NCBI RefSeq assembly: GCF_020740795.1
Contig: NC_067286.1
Span: 33,380,003 to 33,444,002 of the forward strand
Direction: 5' to 3'
Source: Apus apus
Lineage: Eukaryota; Chordata; Aves; Apodiformes; Apodidae
Length of the DNA: 64,000 nucleotides
Shown here: piece after piece, positions 51,881 through 62,716 of the stretch
Numbering within the stretch: position 1 is the first letter of the stretch
How the letters are laid out: each line of letters starts with the position of its first letter
Notes under the pieces: generated by a model
Told to the model about the DNA's origin: nothing
The model's input: the letters and a program-made list of their open reading frames with translations, nothing else
The model's database searches: none
Program-made: the position numbers and the translations under genes

Positions 51881-54828
51881 TGTTTGAGGAAGCTGGTTCT
51901 GTGTTGGAGCAGGGGAATAGAATACACTAACTCCTAGCCCTGATTTCTGCCATAAACTGAGTTTTCACCTGTCATTAAAAAATAAAGGCTATTTCCAACT
52001 CAAAAAGTAAACACTCTAGTTCAGTTGAATCTGCTTGCTGACCCTCAATGATGGTGTTGTAACTGATGAGCAGGATAGTGGCTTCTTAAGAATCTGATTC
52101 TGACCAAATGTGATCAGTTTAATGAAGAGAGTTAAATGGCAACTTCTCTTACAGGGTACCAAAGTCCAATGTGGCAATAATAAGCTTGTAGTAAGAAAAC
52201 ATGTGTTTCATAAGTTTTTAGCTGAGAGAGTTTCCTATTTTTGAAAGGAAGTTGCAGGAAGTATCCATGAAATATTTGTGAAATATTTAATTCAGTTTTG
52301 GTTGCTTCTCACCATTTTAAGCTTATCTCATAGTACTGCACCTTGCATGTGAGGCAGAGACATTTTTTTATGGCTGTTCCAGTTCAAGTCTAAACCCTAG
52401 TACGTACTCTTTCACGTACCTCCATGTTTTATACATGCGTTTCATCAAGATCACTGAGAACTTAAGACCCTAAGAACATTAGTTCTGCCAGTTTTCAAAT
52501 CACATGCTGCTTTTATAAGATTTTCAAACATTTATAACATCATTCCCACACTATCTTCTTTAAGTCACCAGAAAAAAACTACTGTAGAAATCTTGAAGAA
52601 TTCTGTGCAGCACATCAGAATAGCAACCCACGACTTCCAGCTTGGCACTTAAGACCACCTGGCAATTGCTTGATGCTTTCTTGCTTTGCATTGTTTTTAG
52701 TGCTACTTTTCGATGCTACTTTTCATTAACCACTGGAAGACTTAAGGGAGTTGACAAGGAGTTATTCATGTTCTTAGTGGCTTAGTCACCAATCACATGA
52801 TGTCAGTGCTCTGTGATTCACTTCAGCTTCATTTCAAATTGTACACTAAGTGATAGAGTTGGAACCTGCTTATGAAATGAAGACAGTGCTTATGAAATAA
52901 AGGCCTCTTCTACCTAGAAAAGCTAAACTTTTCTTTCTTGCAAAATTCAGTTCAGTTAAAACATCCTTGACATTCTTCCTGTTACGTTATTGCACTCATG
53001 AGTGGGAAGGTCTTGGTACAATGATCTTGTTTACTGAACATACTCTTTCTGTTAAATATATTTGCCACAGGTTTGGTGGCCATCAGGACCTGGTGAAAAA
53101 GCAGGCAGTTTACTCTTAAAGCCTTGCATACTGGCTTTTGAGTACTTCAATTCTTTTGGCTACTCTAGGAACAAGTAATACTCGTTATTTCTAAATCACA
53201 GATTACAGGGAGCCACAAATAGAGTGGCTGATGGGCCTAGATTAGGATGTTCTTACCCTTGTGTGTTCTGAGTCTCACATATGCAATGGAACTTTTATAA
53301 TTGTAGTTTTTAATTGCTTTGTGTTACCATATGGATAATAAAATAGCCTTCAATGTCTTTGTGCTTTCACTCATGAAGTTAAACACTGGAAAAGTGTATT
53401 CAACTCCTGCTCCCTTATTTCTTTCAGAGAATATTTATTAAAAATCATAGTGCAGTAAGAACACTTAAAGCAGGAAAAGCATGCAACCAGTGGGTTATTT
53501 GTATTTTGTTGCAGTGAAACAAAGCTAAGGCTTCTGCAATATTTTGCAGCTATCTTTAAGTAAATTGACTAACTGAAACACACCCATTCCACTTTATTTA
53601 GTATTCACTCGGTGGTTTTTTGCTCAGCAGGGTGTGTGGTTAGAAACAGGTATACAAACGGAAATGAAAATGTGTCTCAAAGTTTTAAAACAGACTGCTG
53701 GAGGTTCAAGAGAGTGCTGCAGAGGCATTCAGCTACACTCTTGCAGCACAGGAAAGCCCTCTTACTGGCTCCACCATTTGCACAAAGATTGTTTGCCATA
53801 ACTTTTGTTGCTTCCTTAAAGGCAGCTATGTTTAGCAGGTTAGCTCTCTGAAAAGTGACCTAGTGGTTGGCAAAAGATTTGGTGACAGTTCTGAAACCAA
53901 AACTGAGCTGGAGTCTTTTCTCACCTATGGCCCATTTTCACAAGTTTTAACTCTGTGGATTTTTTTGAATTATGAGTTTCAGAAATACAAATGGGAGAGA
54001 AATCAGACTCAATTTTTTTTTTTTAATTAACATTTGCTCTATCATGATGTATGCACTTGAAAAGTGCTTCCTTTTAAAATTATGCAGGAAGATTACATTA
54101 ATTGTTTGATATTATATGTGTTTGTGAAATTGTGTGCTGCTACAATTCCATTTAGGCTTGCCGTTCAGCGCAGAACTGTGCCCAGAACTTTCAGATTTTT
54201 AGATGCAGAGTGCTTATTTTAGTTTTTAAACCATTACTAATATAATGTTTTCTTTGTGGAGATGAGCCTTTTATTTGAGTGAGAGAATGGAGGGCACAAA
54301 ACTTAGTAGTGCTTTCATGAGTGCAAAATAATTGCATGTTGTGGTAATGAAGTCTTTCTCTGTTGTGAGATACTTAGGTCTGGATGTTGTGAAGCATAAA
54401 TGCACTTTTGTTATGCAAGAAAATGACCTAATCACTAATATTAGGCAGAACATACTGGTTTTCTCTGCATCTTTATGAAATGGAAAAGAGACCTAGAGGA
54501 CAGAAATTCAGTTTGGAACCTGGTGCCAAGTGGTATCTTTGTTAAGACATGGCAGAGGATTTTGGAATATGCACAGAGGAGAAGCTGCTGGGAGAGTTAC
54601 TTGCTGTCTTTGTCAGCTTCAGATGATTTACATTGAGCACTTCTGAAAAGCTGGTGATTTAATTAAAGCTGTATATACTTAATAGCAGGTGTGCACATGA
54701 CCATTTGGTTTCCAAGTTAAGCATATATTGAACTGCTTTTCTGATTAAACAAAGACCTTTTGGATTGAGGCTTTGGAAGAACACCAGGTTTTGTGAAATG
54801 GATGAAAATTGATACAGGCTTTTGTGGG

Positions 54829-55240
54829 TGTCATGGTTTCACTGGGATGGAATCACAGGCTAGCCATGGAGGGCAGGCCATTAGTAGCCCTGAGCCAGCC
54901 AGGAACTAAAGCCAGAGCACTGACCCAAGGTGACTCAACAGGCTGTTCTACAACACTGACCTCAGGCTCATTATGAAGGGGGAGCTGTGCTGAGGGTGGG
55001 CAGTTCTGTTTCCTTGGGCTCCTTCTTCTTTGCCTGTAGCTCCCTCTGCTAATGCTGAGGACTAGGCTGAGTATAAGCTTATATGTTTTATGTTGGTGCT
55101 TGTGTTGGTTTTGATATTTAATGTCAGCTTATATTTCAATTCACAAGACTTCTCTGCTCTTCCCAGTTGCCCTTCTCAGCTGGGGAGAGGTCATCAGGTC
55201 AGAGAGCAAACTACTTCAGTTTGTCCCTGAATATGGACTA
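54829..55240 (-). mobile_element. LTR-like fragment in intron 2
   Basis: Begins TGTCATGGTTTCACTGGGAT, the same TGTCATGGTTT terminus seen (in complement) at the 3' ends of the two LTRs in the left half of the window. The following GC-richer block of about 400 bp differs in base composition from the surrounding intron. No polyadenylation signal or opposite end could be placed with confidence, so the right border is a guess. Confidence 0.45.
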
Positions 55241-57617
55241 AATAAAGGCAGTGTGCAAGGCCTAAAATAATTGTATTCTTCCTGAAGACACTAGAAGAGA
55301 ACAAAATACCAAATACTAAATGCTTGAGCAAGTATTGATTCCTGATGTCTTAGCATTCCTCTGCAATTTTCCCACTTTTCTGGCTGAATACTTTACTGTT
55401 TTGTCCTCACTGCACTTGGACAGTTTATATCCTAGAAGGATTCTTCAGGTAAAAAATAAAATTATCTGAGAATATGAAGAGGGAATGCATAAACTTTGGT
55501 TCATACTATAAGACTGCTATCTTGTAGTGTAAGTCAAAAGGCAGCTCAAGAACTTTTAGTTACTTGGGATCTATACTGCTCTCATTTATAGGGCTATAGG
55601 ACAGGCAGATTTTTCGCTTGCCCATATCTCTGTAGGTAGAATTGCTCCTTACAATTTCAGTGTAACTGCAGAAGGTAGATTTAAAAAATGGTTTCTCGTG
55701 TTTAGTGTTGAAGATCTCCTGATGCATAAAGTTCTTATTCTGTGCTTGACAGTGCCGAGTTGGTGCATGTTCACCTAGGCTCTGCCAGAATTTACTGATC
55801 AGGATTTTTCTGCTTGTCTTCCCTGAGAGGCTGACTGTAGTAAGATATTTCAAGACTGTTTATTGTATTGAGTTTCCTCCAAACCTACTATGCTTTTGCT
55901 TGAAGAGTGAAGCTATCCACACCAGCTATATGATACTCAGTAGGGCCTCTGCTTCAGTCAGCTAAAATAGTAACTTCACTTCTAAACTTCAGATCTAGGC
56001 CATTCTGAATCACTGTCCTACTAAACTGCGTCTAGTTAAGATGAAATATAGTCAGCCTGCCTGCCAGCTTAAACTAAATTTGATGGAAAGATAGGAATCT
56101 CAAAGGATTATTTGGGGAGAAGAGAAACATCCAGATAGGTGCCCACAGGGGTGTCGGGGCAGCTGTGTGAGCTCAGCATTGATTTGATTTGCTTTGCGTT
56201 CTGGCCAGTCAGCCTGGATTTGATCACAGCATTTATTGCTTTTGAGTAGCTGATAACTTTAATCATGAGCGAGGAGTTACGGTATTGATGTGGGGAAGAG
56301 AAAAAAAAAAGATGTTCAGAGGAGAGTACAGTGGTAAAGGGCATGAATAGCGCTATCGTGGAGTGAAGAACAGAAGACAGAAATCTAGAAGAAATAAGGC
56401 TTCTAGTTCTACCAAAAATCCGGTGTAGTGTTGGAAAGGCCTGTGCTCTGGATTTCTCTCTTCACATTTGGTACTTTCCTCTAGAAGAGCATGGAAACTC
56501 TTGTTCAGTGACTAACATGGATTATATTATTTGTAAGTGGGATAAGTTTAATGTTAGCTTTGGTGTTGTTCTGTTTGGAAATGTGTTTTTTTTCCCCCTG
56601 TAGTAATACATATAATTTTGTATGCTGCAAATGTGCTGTTTCATCTGTCTGTTCTGTTTTGCCTTCTTTTGAATTGCTTTTGTATGTTGTTTGTGTTATT
56701 GCTATTTTAAGTGGTAACTACATTTATCCTCATAGACCATGCATTTAATATTATTTGAAAAGGTAAATTTTCTTTTGCTTTTGAAATGATATCTCATTCC
56801 AATGCAAACTGTTTAGGTTCTCTCATGGCAAGCTGTAAAAAAACATCATCTGTTAATATTTACAAACACACTCACTACTGTGTTTGTTACAGAAATGGAG
56901 ACTTTCTGAAATGTTGTACTGCATTTGATTGCATTTGATCTTTTTTGAATATGGGAAAAAACACCACGACCCAGAAGAGAGATGCAGTCTAAAAACTTTC
57001 TTCAAGTGAAATCCTTGTAAAGCATAGTTCAAGGAAATGTATCAGGACATTTAGGTCCTCCAGCAGCACTACACCCATGTTAATCTTTGGGCTTCTGCAT
57101 AAGTTGTATCTTGTTCCATGAGATCCTAAATTATGCATGTTCTTTAGTGTTATGCCTCACAAACACTTAAGAATATCTCCATGCTGTTTGGGTAAGTCTG
57201 GTCATGCCAATGACTGGTATGGGCAGTAGCTGAGTTCTTTTGCTCCACAATTCATTAATTTTTTAAAAAAGTTTATACTAATTTACCTATAGCTACACAT
57301 TTAAGTGCATTGCTAGGCTAAGAGAATTATGTATAATTATCTGGATATTTTGAGTGTTTGAGACACAGCTGCTTTTTTCTTGCCTTATTTTCTTGTTTTG
57401 GTAAGGGTCTTACGCATCTTGGTAGTGACGTATGGTTATTGTTATATAGCTTATGTCAGAAAAATGATGCACCTCCTAAGTTAGGAAGTTACTGCTATCT
57501 TTGAAATAGCATAGGTGAGCAGGCCTGAGTAGAATTAGCATTCTGAAGAAGCCTCTTGCAAGTTGTTTGCCAAGGTATACCAAGATTTCTATATGCATAT
57601 GCCTTCTTTTTTTTCAG

Positions 57618-57723
57618 ATTTAGAGGGAAATGCCTATCAAAACAAACAGTTGCTAAAGACGATTCTGGCCATGCATCAGTTAATCATCTCCTCTGCAGAC
57701 ATGCTTCAGAAACTCATTGATCT
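57618..57723 (+). CDS. RASGRP1: RASGRP1 coding exon 3 (REM domain)
   Basis: Residues 68-103. The peptide includes LLKTILAMHQLIISSADMLQ followed by KLIDL, matching the conserved REM helices of RasGRP1 (the mammalian protein has a TMHRIVISSAELLQK-type segment here). The acceptor is TTTTCAG at 57611-57617. The exon ends after GATCT, directly before ATATCCTTT, a textbook U12-type donor rather than a GT donor. Reading on in frame without splicing reaches a stop within four codons (TAA at 57733), confirming that the exon must end here. Confidence 0.93.
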
Positions 57724-59808
57724 ATATCCTTTGTAATATTCATCTGCTGTTAAGGTAATATTAGATAACTTGACAACTTCGAAATGGGTAAGTAGAGGAT
57801 ATTTAATCAATGGGTGTATTGCTAATTAAACAATATACAATAGATTTTGGTTGTATAGTGTGTTTTTGTTCAGTTTAGGGTTCAGTTGGTTTGGTTTTTT
57901 TATGTTTGGCTTAGTTTATGATCCACAGAGAAGATGAAACTCCAGATTTTAAGTAGGATAAATCACACCCCACTGGCTGTGCAGGGAATATCTAATATGT
58001 GTTACATTAATGTAGATACCTCAGTTAGTTTGTGTGAACCTGGGCCAAAGTTTCTGATCTCTTTCTCTGTCTTTCTAGCCTCCATACAAGTAGAAGAGCA
58101 AAGAACAGAAGTGTAATTTTTGAAAATATTCTTATTGTACCACCTGTAGATTAACATTTTCAATAAGTATTATTTCTCACTTACACACTCAAAATTACAA
58201 TGCACTGAAGTAAATAAAAAGCTTTTCCTTCCTATTTGTTCCCATTTTGAGGTGACTGCCTGGATTCATACTTGTGTTTTTGGCTCATTAGATTTTTCAC
58301 AATGAAACTATTTGATCGTACTGGTGCTACTAGCCTTTCTTAGGAATTTTTAATTATTAAATATATTATCTGACTTCTTAGCTTTACAAAATGGTTACTT
58401 TTAATTAGATGTGTACAGTAGAGGAAACAGACCTGACATGCTAAGAATCTTTAGCCAGTTTGGTACAATTTAATTTAGATAATCCTTTATTCTGTATCTT
58501 GCTGTCTTGTAAAAGGAGCACCAGTTACTACAGAGTTTCAATTGTAGTGTTGAGTTCTGACTGTCCTGCTTCTTCTCCACCCCCCAGTGTTGGATCAAGT
58601 GTGCTACACTACAGCTGTGCTGCAATGTTGTATTTAACTTAGACTCATGCACTCTTTGAAAATGGAAGAAAGTAATTGATTGCATGTTTCTGAAAAGTAA
58701 TATTTGCTACAGTGAGAGAAGTGATTCAAACTTTTATCAGACTGGCATATATTTTGCAAGCTTGATTTTTGACTCTGTGGGTAGATCTCTGTAAAGACAT
58801 TGAAAGTAAAGACAGTTTTAAATTGATTAGATAGTTGAAAAACATCCCAGTTCCACCATGTTCCATCCCATACATTGTTATTTTAGGCGGTTATGGATGA
58901 CTTGTCAGCCATCTAACCTCAGACATTCAGTTCAGAGACCTTTTAAATATTTGGGAACTTAGGCCTCACTAGTTGTATAGTCAGCCTAATTAAAGCACTT
59001 GATATGAGTGCTTAAACTGTGGATGCTATGTCCCCTCAGTTGCAGTAGATCTAGGCTGCATTTAATTTCAATCATGTTGTGCAAGTATCCAAAAGGTATG
59101 TTCACCAAATTATGTTTTGTAGTACTGAAAATATATGCAATCTACAGGAGAAGAACGAAGGTAGGCATAATCATTTTCCAAACGGATTTTCCATGTCTTC
59201 AAAGTACATTGGCTACAATATCAAAGCATGTTTTATAGAGGTAGTAGACTGAAAACATGGGTGTGTCTTTCCAGTCATCACAGCAAGTCAAATGAAAACT
59301 GTTGCTGAGTTAGAAAATTGAGGTTAGCAAGGACAGACATTTCACATTTTTCTCTACCATTGTATGCAACTGGCTATGTTTAAAAGAAAATAGTATTTTT
59401 TTAAAAAAAAAGCTTCAATGAATTGGGATTAACTGAAAAGGATTTCTTCATAAAAGCAGCAATTGATAAATTTGACATTACTCTTTCAAATTTTAGTGAG
59501 ATGTGCAAGTGCATGAGTTTTATTAGAAATTGTGAGGAATATTACAAAGAAACACAGGTAAGAAGCAGAATCGTTTGACTACTTAATACTGCTCAGTATT
59601 TGGGCAGCTATTTCAGTATTACTTATAGTAGTAATGTTTACTTGCTAATGATCTTGGAATATACTTTGTATATAGTTGTGTAAAAACCTCATCAGATAAT
59701 ATATGCCTTCACTAGAATGATTCCTATTGTTTACAGTTAGTTAGTATCAAACATGTTACATTTCCTATCATTTGTGAATGTATGTGGTTTTCCTTAATGG
59801 TTTTCTAT
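57724..59808 (+). other. RASGRP1: RASGRP1 intron 3, U12-type (AT...AT ends)
   Basis: 2,085 bp. The donor is ATATCCTTTG at 57724-57733, a full match to the U12 donor consensus. TTTTCCTTAATGG at 59788-59800 is a near-perfect U12 branch-site match, with the branch A 11-12 bases from the intron end. No conventional polypyrimidine tract with AG is present before exon 4. The boundary required to keep the frame and protein places the intron end at ...TTCTAT, so the terminal dinucleotides would be AT and AT. A shifted boundary (exon 3 ending GATCTAT, exon 4 starting ATCTTAAT) gives the same protein but spoils the donor consensus. A candidate cassette exon lies inside at 59405-59557. Confidence 0.85.
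59405..59557 (+). other. Unexplained open segment with a strong donor, inside RASGRP1 intron 3
   Basis: A frame is open for about 51 codons in AT-rich DNA and ends in CAG followed by GTAAGAAG, a very good U2-type donor at 59558. An AG at 59411-59412, after an A-rich run, is the only nearby acceptor and is poor, lacking a pyrimidine tract. The peptide contains LTEKDFFIKAAIDKFDITLS and a Cys-containing stretch MCKCMSFIRNCEEYY. I do not recognise it and it does not correspond to any RasGRP1 segment. It may be chance. Confidence 0.2.
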
Positions 59809-59871
59809 CTATCTTAATGCTTTGGAAAAAAAATCTTCCACAATGTGTGTAAAGATATGCTATTTTGTGAG
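59809..59871 (+). CDS. RASGRP1: RASGRP1 coding exon 4 (63 nt, REM domain)
   Basis: Residues 103-124. It encodes YLNALEKKSSTMCVKICYFV then Arg124 (split AG|G). The KICYFVR end is the conserved RasGRP signature preceding YWI. The length equals the corresponding mammalian segment (20 complete codons), though the first half has diverged. The donor is GTAAGA at 59872. The upstream boundary follows a U12 branch site. The exon is too short to stand out as an open frame and was found by looking for the missing piece between exons 3 and 5. Including it makes all exon phases agree. Confidence 0.88.
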
Positions 59872-59974
59872 GTAAGAATAGTCTTTCTTAGGAGCTATTA
59901 ATCTGCAGCTATCCATCTGCCATACATAAAAATGCTTTTACATATCTTAAGCTGACATTAGAAAGAGAAACAAC

Positions 59975-60232
59975 TGGACTGATTCAGCTTTTCAAGGGTG
60001 CATGTAGATTAGATATTGGAAAGAAATTCTTCACTACGAGGGTCTTGAGACACTAAGATGGGTTTCCTGAGGATGTTGTGGATGCCCCGTTCCTGCAAGT
60101 GTTCAAGGCCAGGTTGGATGGAGCTTTGAGCAACCTGGTCTAGTGGGAGGTGTCCGTGCCCATGCTGGGGAGTTGAAACTAGATGATCTTTAAGCTCCCA
60201 TCCAACCCACACCTGGTTCTCTGATTTTATTG
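59975..60232 (+). mobile_element. CR1-type LINE 3' fragment in intron 4
   Basis: Diverged CR1 text in order: 'gatattggaaagaaattctt', 'ggttggatggagctttgagc', 'aacctggtctagtgggaggt' and 'ctcccatccaacccacacct'. It belongs to an older CR1 subfamily than the copy at 34676. The terminal repeats are decayed to TTCTCTGATTTTA. Confidence 0.8.
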
Positions 60233-60379
60233 TCTCAAAGCAGACAGTCGGTTAGGTCAGGGTGCTTTGCTGTATGTGATCTGGGAACATTTTGCTTCTT
60301 GGCAGATTCATACATATATTCATCCATAAGAATGTTCATTCCCATTTTTCCTACAAGCACAGATTTTTACATGCATGGG

Positions 60380-60896
60380 TGTAGTGGGTCTGGCTGGGAT
60401 GTAGTTAGCTTTCTTCATAGCAGCCCCTGTGATGCTTGTGCTTTGCATCTGTGAGTAAGACACACCAACATTTTAGCTATTGCTGAACCAGTGATTACAC
60501 AGTATCAAGATTTTCAGTTTCTCACTCTGTCCACCCAGGCTCAGGGTGAGCTTGAGGTTGGGAGGGGTCACAGTGAGGACAGTTGACTTAAATTGACCAA
60601 AGGAGTGTTTCATGCCATATGGCATTATGCTCAGCAATAAAACTTGAGGAGTAGGCATTCCAAGGTAGCTGTTGCTCAGATACTGGCTGGGCATCTTGTG
60701 GGAGATGGTGAGTGACTGCCTTTGCATCACGTGTTTGTTTGGCTTTTTTCTTTCATTCAGTTACTAAACTGTCTTTATCTTGACCCACACATTTTTCTCA
60801 CTTCCTGTCCTCTCCCCTGTTCTCCTGAGGGGGAGAAGTGGGCGAGCATCTGGGTGGGTCAGGGTGATTGACCCTGGCCAGGATCAACCCACCACA
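60380..60896 (+). mobile_element. Solo LTR in intron 4, sense to the gene
   Basis: 517 bp with inverted ends TGTAGTGGGT...ACCCACCACA, typical TG...CA LTR termini. AATAAA at 60636-60641 is placed as a polyadenylation signal, in the same orientation as RASGRP1. The 3' part contains 'aaactgtctttatcttgacc', a familiar U5 phrase of this avian LTR family. A possible target duplication is ATGGG/ATGGA, flanking at one mismatch. No viral genes accompany it. A fragment of the same family sits in inverse orientation at 49097-49510. Confidence 0.85.
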
Positions 60897-61369
60897 ATGG
60901 ATGACAAGTCACATATAGAAATTGAAATATAAAATGTCTGAATGAAACACTTTGAGTACCCAACAGAGAAAATTGTAGTTCTCTGAAAATAGTTTGTGCA
61001 TGCGAGATTGAATCACCTGTAAACTATTAAATAGATTTAAATTACTGTTATGTAGAAGTTTGTGAACAAAAATCTACATGCGTATTATCTAGTTTTAATG
61101 TGAAACTAGAAATTTTAATATTTAACTTATTGAGAATGTATATGTAGTTTAGTTCTATATAGCATTAAGCCAGGTAGTTTCTAATTCTGAAATTTTGATT
61201 TTTTACAAAATCAAGGTAGCCTATCAAACATGTAAAAGCAAGACATATCTCCTGAAGGTGGTGAAGAATAAATACACCTCATAAACAGAAGTAACTATCT
61301 GATTTTCAACCTTACGGATGTTAGACCAAACCCTTTATTTTGTGTTTCTGTATTTTCAATGTGCAATAG

Positions 61370-61501
61370 GTACTGGATTACAGAGTTCTGGGTTATGTTC
61401 AAAATGGACTCTAAACTGTCCACCACTATGGAAGAATTTCAAGAACTGGTTAAAGCTAGTGGTGAGGAGTTACACTGTCATCTCATTGACACAACTCAAA
61501 T
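61370..61501 (+). CDS. RASGRP1: RASGRP1 coding exon 5 (end of REM domain)
   Basis: Residues 124-168. It reads [20 protein letters not shown] followed by [20 protein letters not shown], near-identical to the mammalian RasGRP1 segment. The acceptor is GCAATAG at 61363-61369 and the donor GTGAGTGCC at 61502. It joins exon 4 in phase 2 (Arg124) and exon 6 in phase 2 (Ile168, AT|A). Conservation is strong across the whole exon, which fits the structured REM fold and linker that pack against the CDC25 domain. Confidence 0.96.
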
Positions 61502-62562
61502 GTGAGTGCCAATGTCTCAATGTGCTCAGAAAACAAACTTTTGCTCTTAATTTCATTTATCCATATATATTGTCTCTCCAGTATAGCAAGATAGTGGTTC
61601 TTTAGTGGGTTAATTTTAGTAAGTCTTATGCTATCTATCCCTACAAGAGTTTGTACAGTACTATAGATGAAATATGTATTACACAGAGGAACAGACTGAC
61701 CTTCAAGAATTGCTTAGGTTTTATTTCACTGCTGTGTAGACTTTGTGCTGATTCTCAAGGCTAGATAACTTTTACTCTATCCAGGGAATTTAGATTTTGA
61801 AAAATCCTTGAAGTCAGTGAGAAAGGAGAATACATTTTGGTTGGGTAACCCATGAGTTAAAAAAAGTGTGTTTACATATTTAACACTGAACTTAAGTGAG
61901 AAGATACAGTTTATTACATTGTCAAGGTCTTGATACTATTTTATGTGATTTTAGTTATAAAATTACTTGTTCTGTAGAGAATATACATCATATAGTTCAT
62001 TCTTGGGAAGCGAACCTTCCTTGTTCTATGTAGTTGTGTGGAACCATTTAACAGTGTCAGTTCATGCTTTGGTTAGAAATGCACAGGCAAAAGCACAGCA
62101 GAATTTGGCATACATTTTATATCTGGTTATGAAAGAGGACATTTAGTTTTTCAAATACAATTAAATTTCATTACTCCATGAATGAATAGCATTGGGGGAC
62201 ACTTCATACTGAGGCTGGTCAAGGAAATCTGTAGGAATTACTACATGGGGGAGCACGGGATGTGTTCAATGAAGACAAGTTTAGGGGCAGCAATTCCAGA
62301 AGTGCAGTGTATAACCTCCTGAAGTTTAGTAATATAGCTGTGTTGTACTTATGTACTGCATCAATATAATAAATACTAAAAGTAATGTTTTGGCATATAA
62401 TCTGTCATGCATGAAAGGAGCTTGCTGTTTAGAAATTAAAATAATTCACTTTGTATTGCAGTAAGGCATGAAAACAATGTCACTTTTGTATTAGGGAGGG
62501 AGAAAAAGTTTGATCTTCAGAAAATAACTCTGAGTAATTCTGCTTTAAAATTTGTCTAAAAG
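61502..62562 (+). other. RASGRP1: RASGRP1 intron 5
   Basis: 1,061 bp, GTGAGT donor and CTAAAAG acceptor. AT-rich; no recognisable repeat or other feature. Confidence 0.88.
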
Positions 62563-62716
62563 AAATTCTAGGGATTGGCCTAGAAAGCTGACACAGCGTG
62601 TAAAGGCCAACACTAGTAAGAAACGGAAAGTCTCGCTTCTTTTTGATCACCTTGAGCCAGAGGAGCTGTCAGACCACCTTACCTATCTTGAATTCAAGTC
62701 TTTCAGGAGGATATCA
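62563..62716 (+). CDS. RASGRP1: RASGRP1 coding exon 6 (start of CDC25 catalytic domain)
   Basis: Residues 168-219. It begins [20 protein letters not shown] and continues [20 protein letters not shown] then [11 protein letters not shown]. The [11 protein letters not shown] segment opens the CDC25/RasGEF domain that ejects GDP from Ras. A basic KKRK stretch lies at residues 187-190. The GTAAGT donor starts at 62717 and the exon ends on a complete codon. The next expected peptide (the FSDYQNY-type segment of RasGRP1) is not found before the window ends, so the gene is cut at the right edge. The rest of the catalytic domain, the EF hands and the C1 domain are missing only for that reason. Confidence 0.96.

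Larger units (their letters stand above)
40407..57617 (+). other. RASGRP1: RASGRP1 intron 2 (17.2 kb)
   Basis: Donor GTGAGT, acceptor TTTTCAG. The intron holds a minus-strand CR1 (45149-45857), a minus-sense LTR fragment (49097-49510), an ancient LINE-like fragment with a tandem duplication (about 51430-51880) and a further LTR fragment (54829 to about 55240). A 17-T run lies at 45011-45027. An AT-rich stretch with inverted TATGTATGTACA words lies at 51350-51410. No other exon could be supported on either strand. Confidence 0.85.
59872..61369 (+). other. RASGRP1: RASGRP1 intron 4
   Basis: 1,498 bp, GTAAGA donor and AATAG acceptor, phase 2. It contains a CR1 tail (about 59975-60232) and a solo LTR (60380-60896); together they make up about half of the intron. 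Confidence 0.88.

Noticed and set aside
57724-57733. Using a GT donor after exon 3 (GTAATATT at 57732) instead of the U12 donor.
   Set aside because: That would add the residues YPL-like tail and shift the frame relative to exon 4, and GTAATA is a weak donor. The ATATCCTTT start with a matching U12 branch site fits far better.
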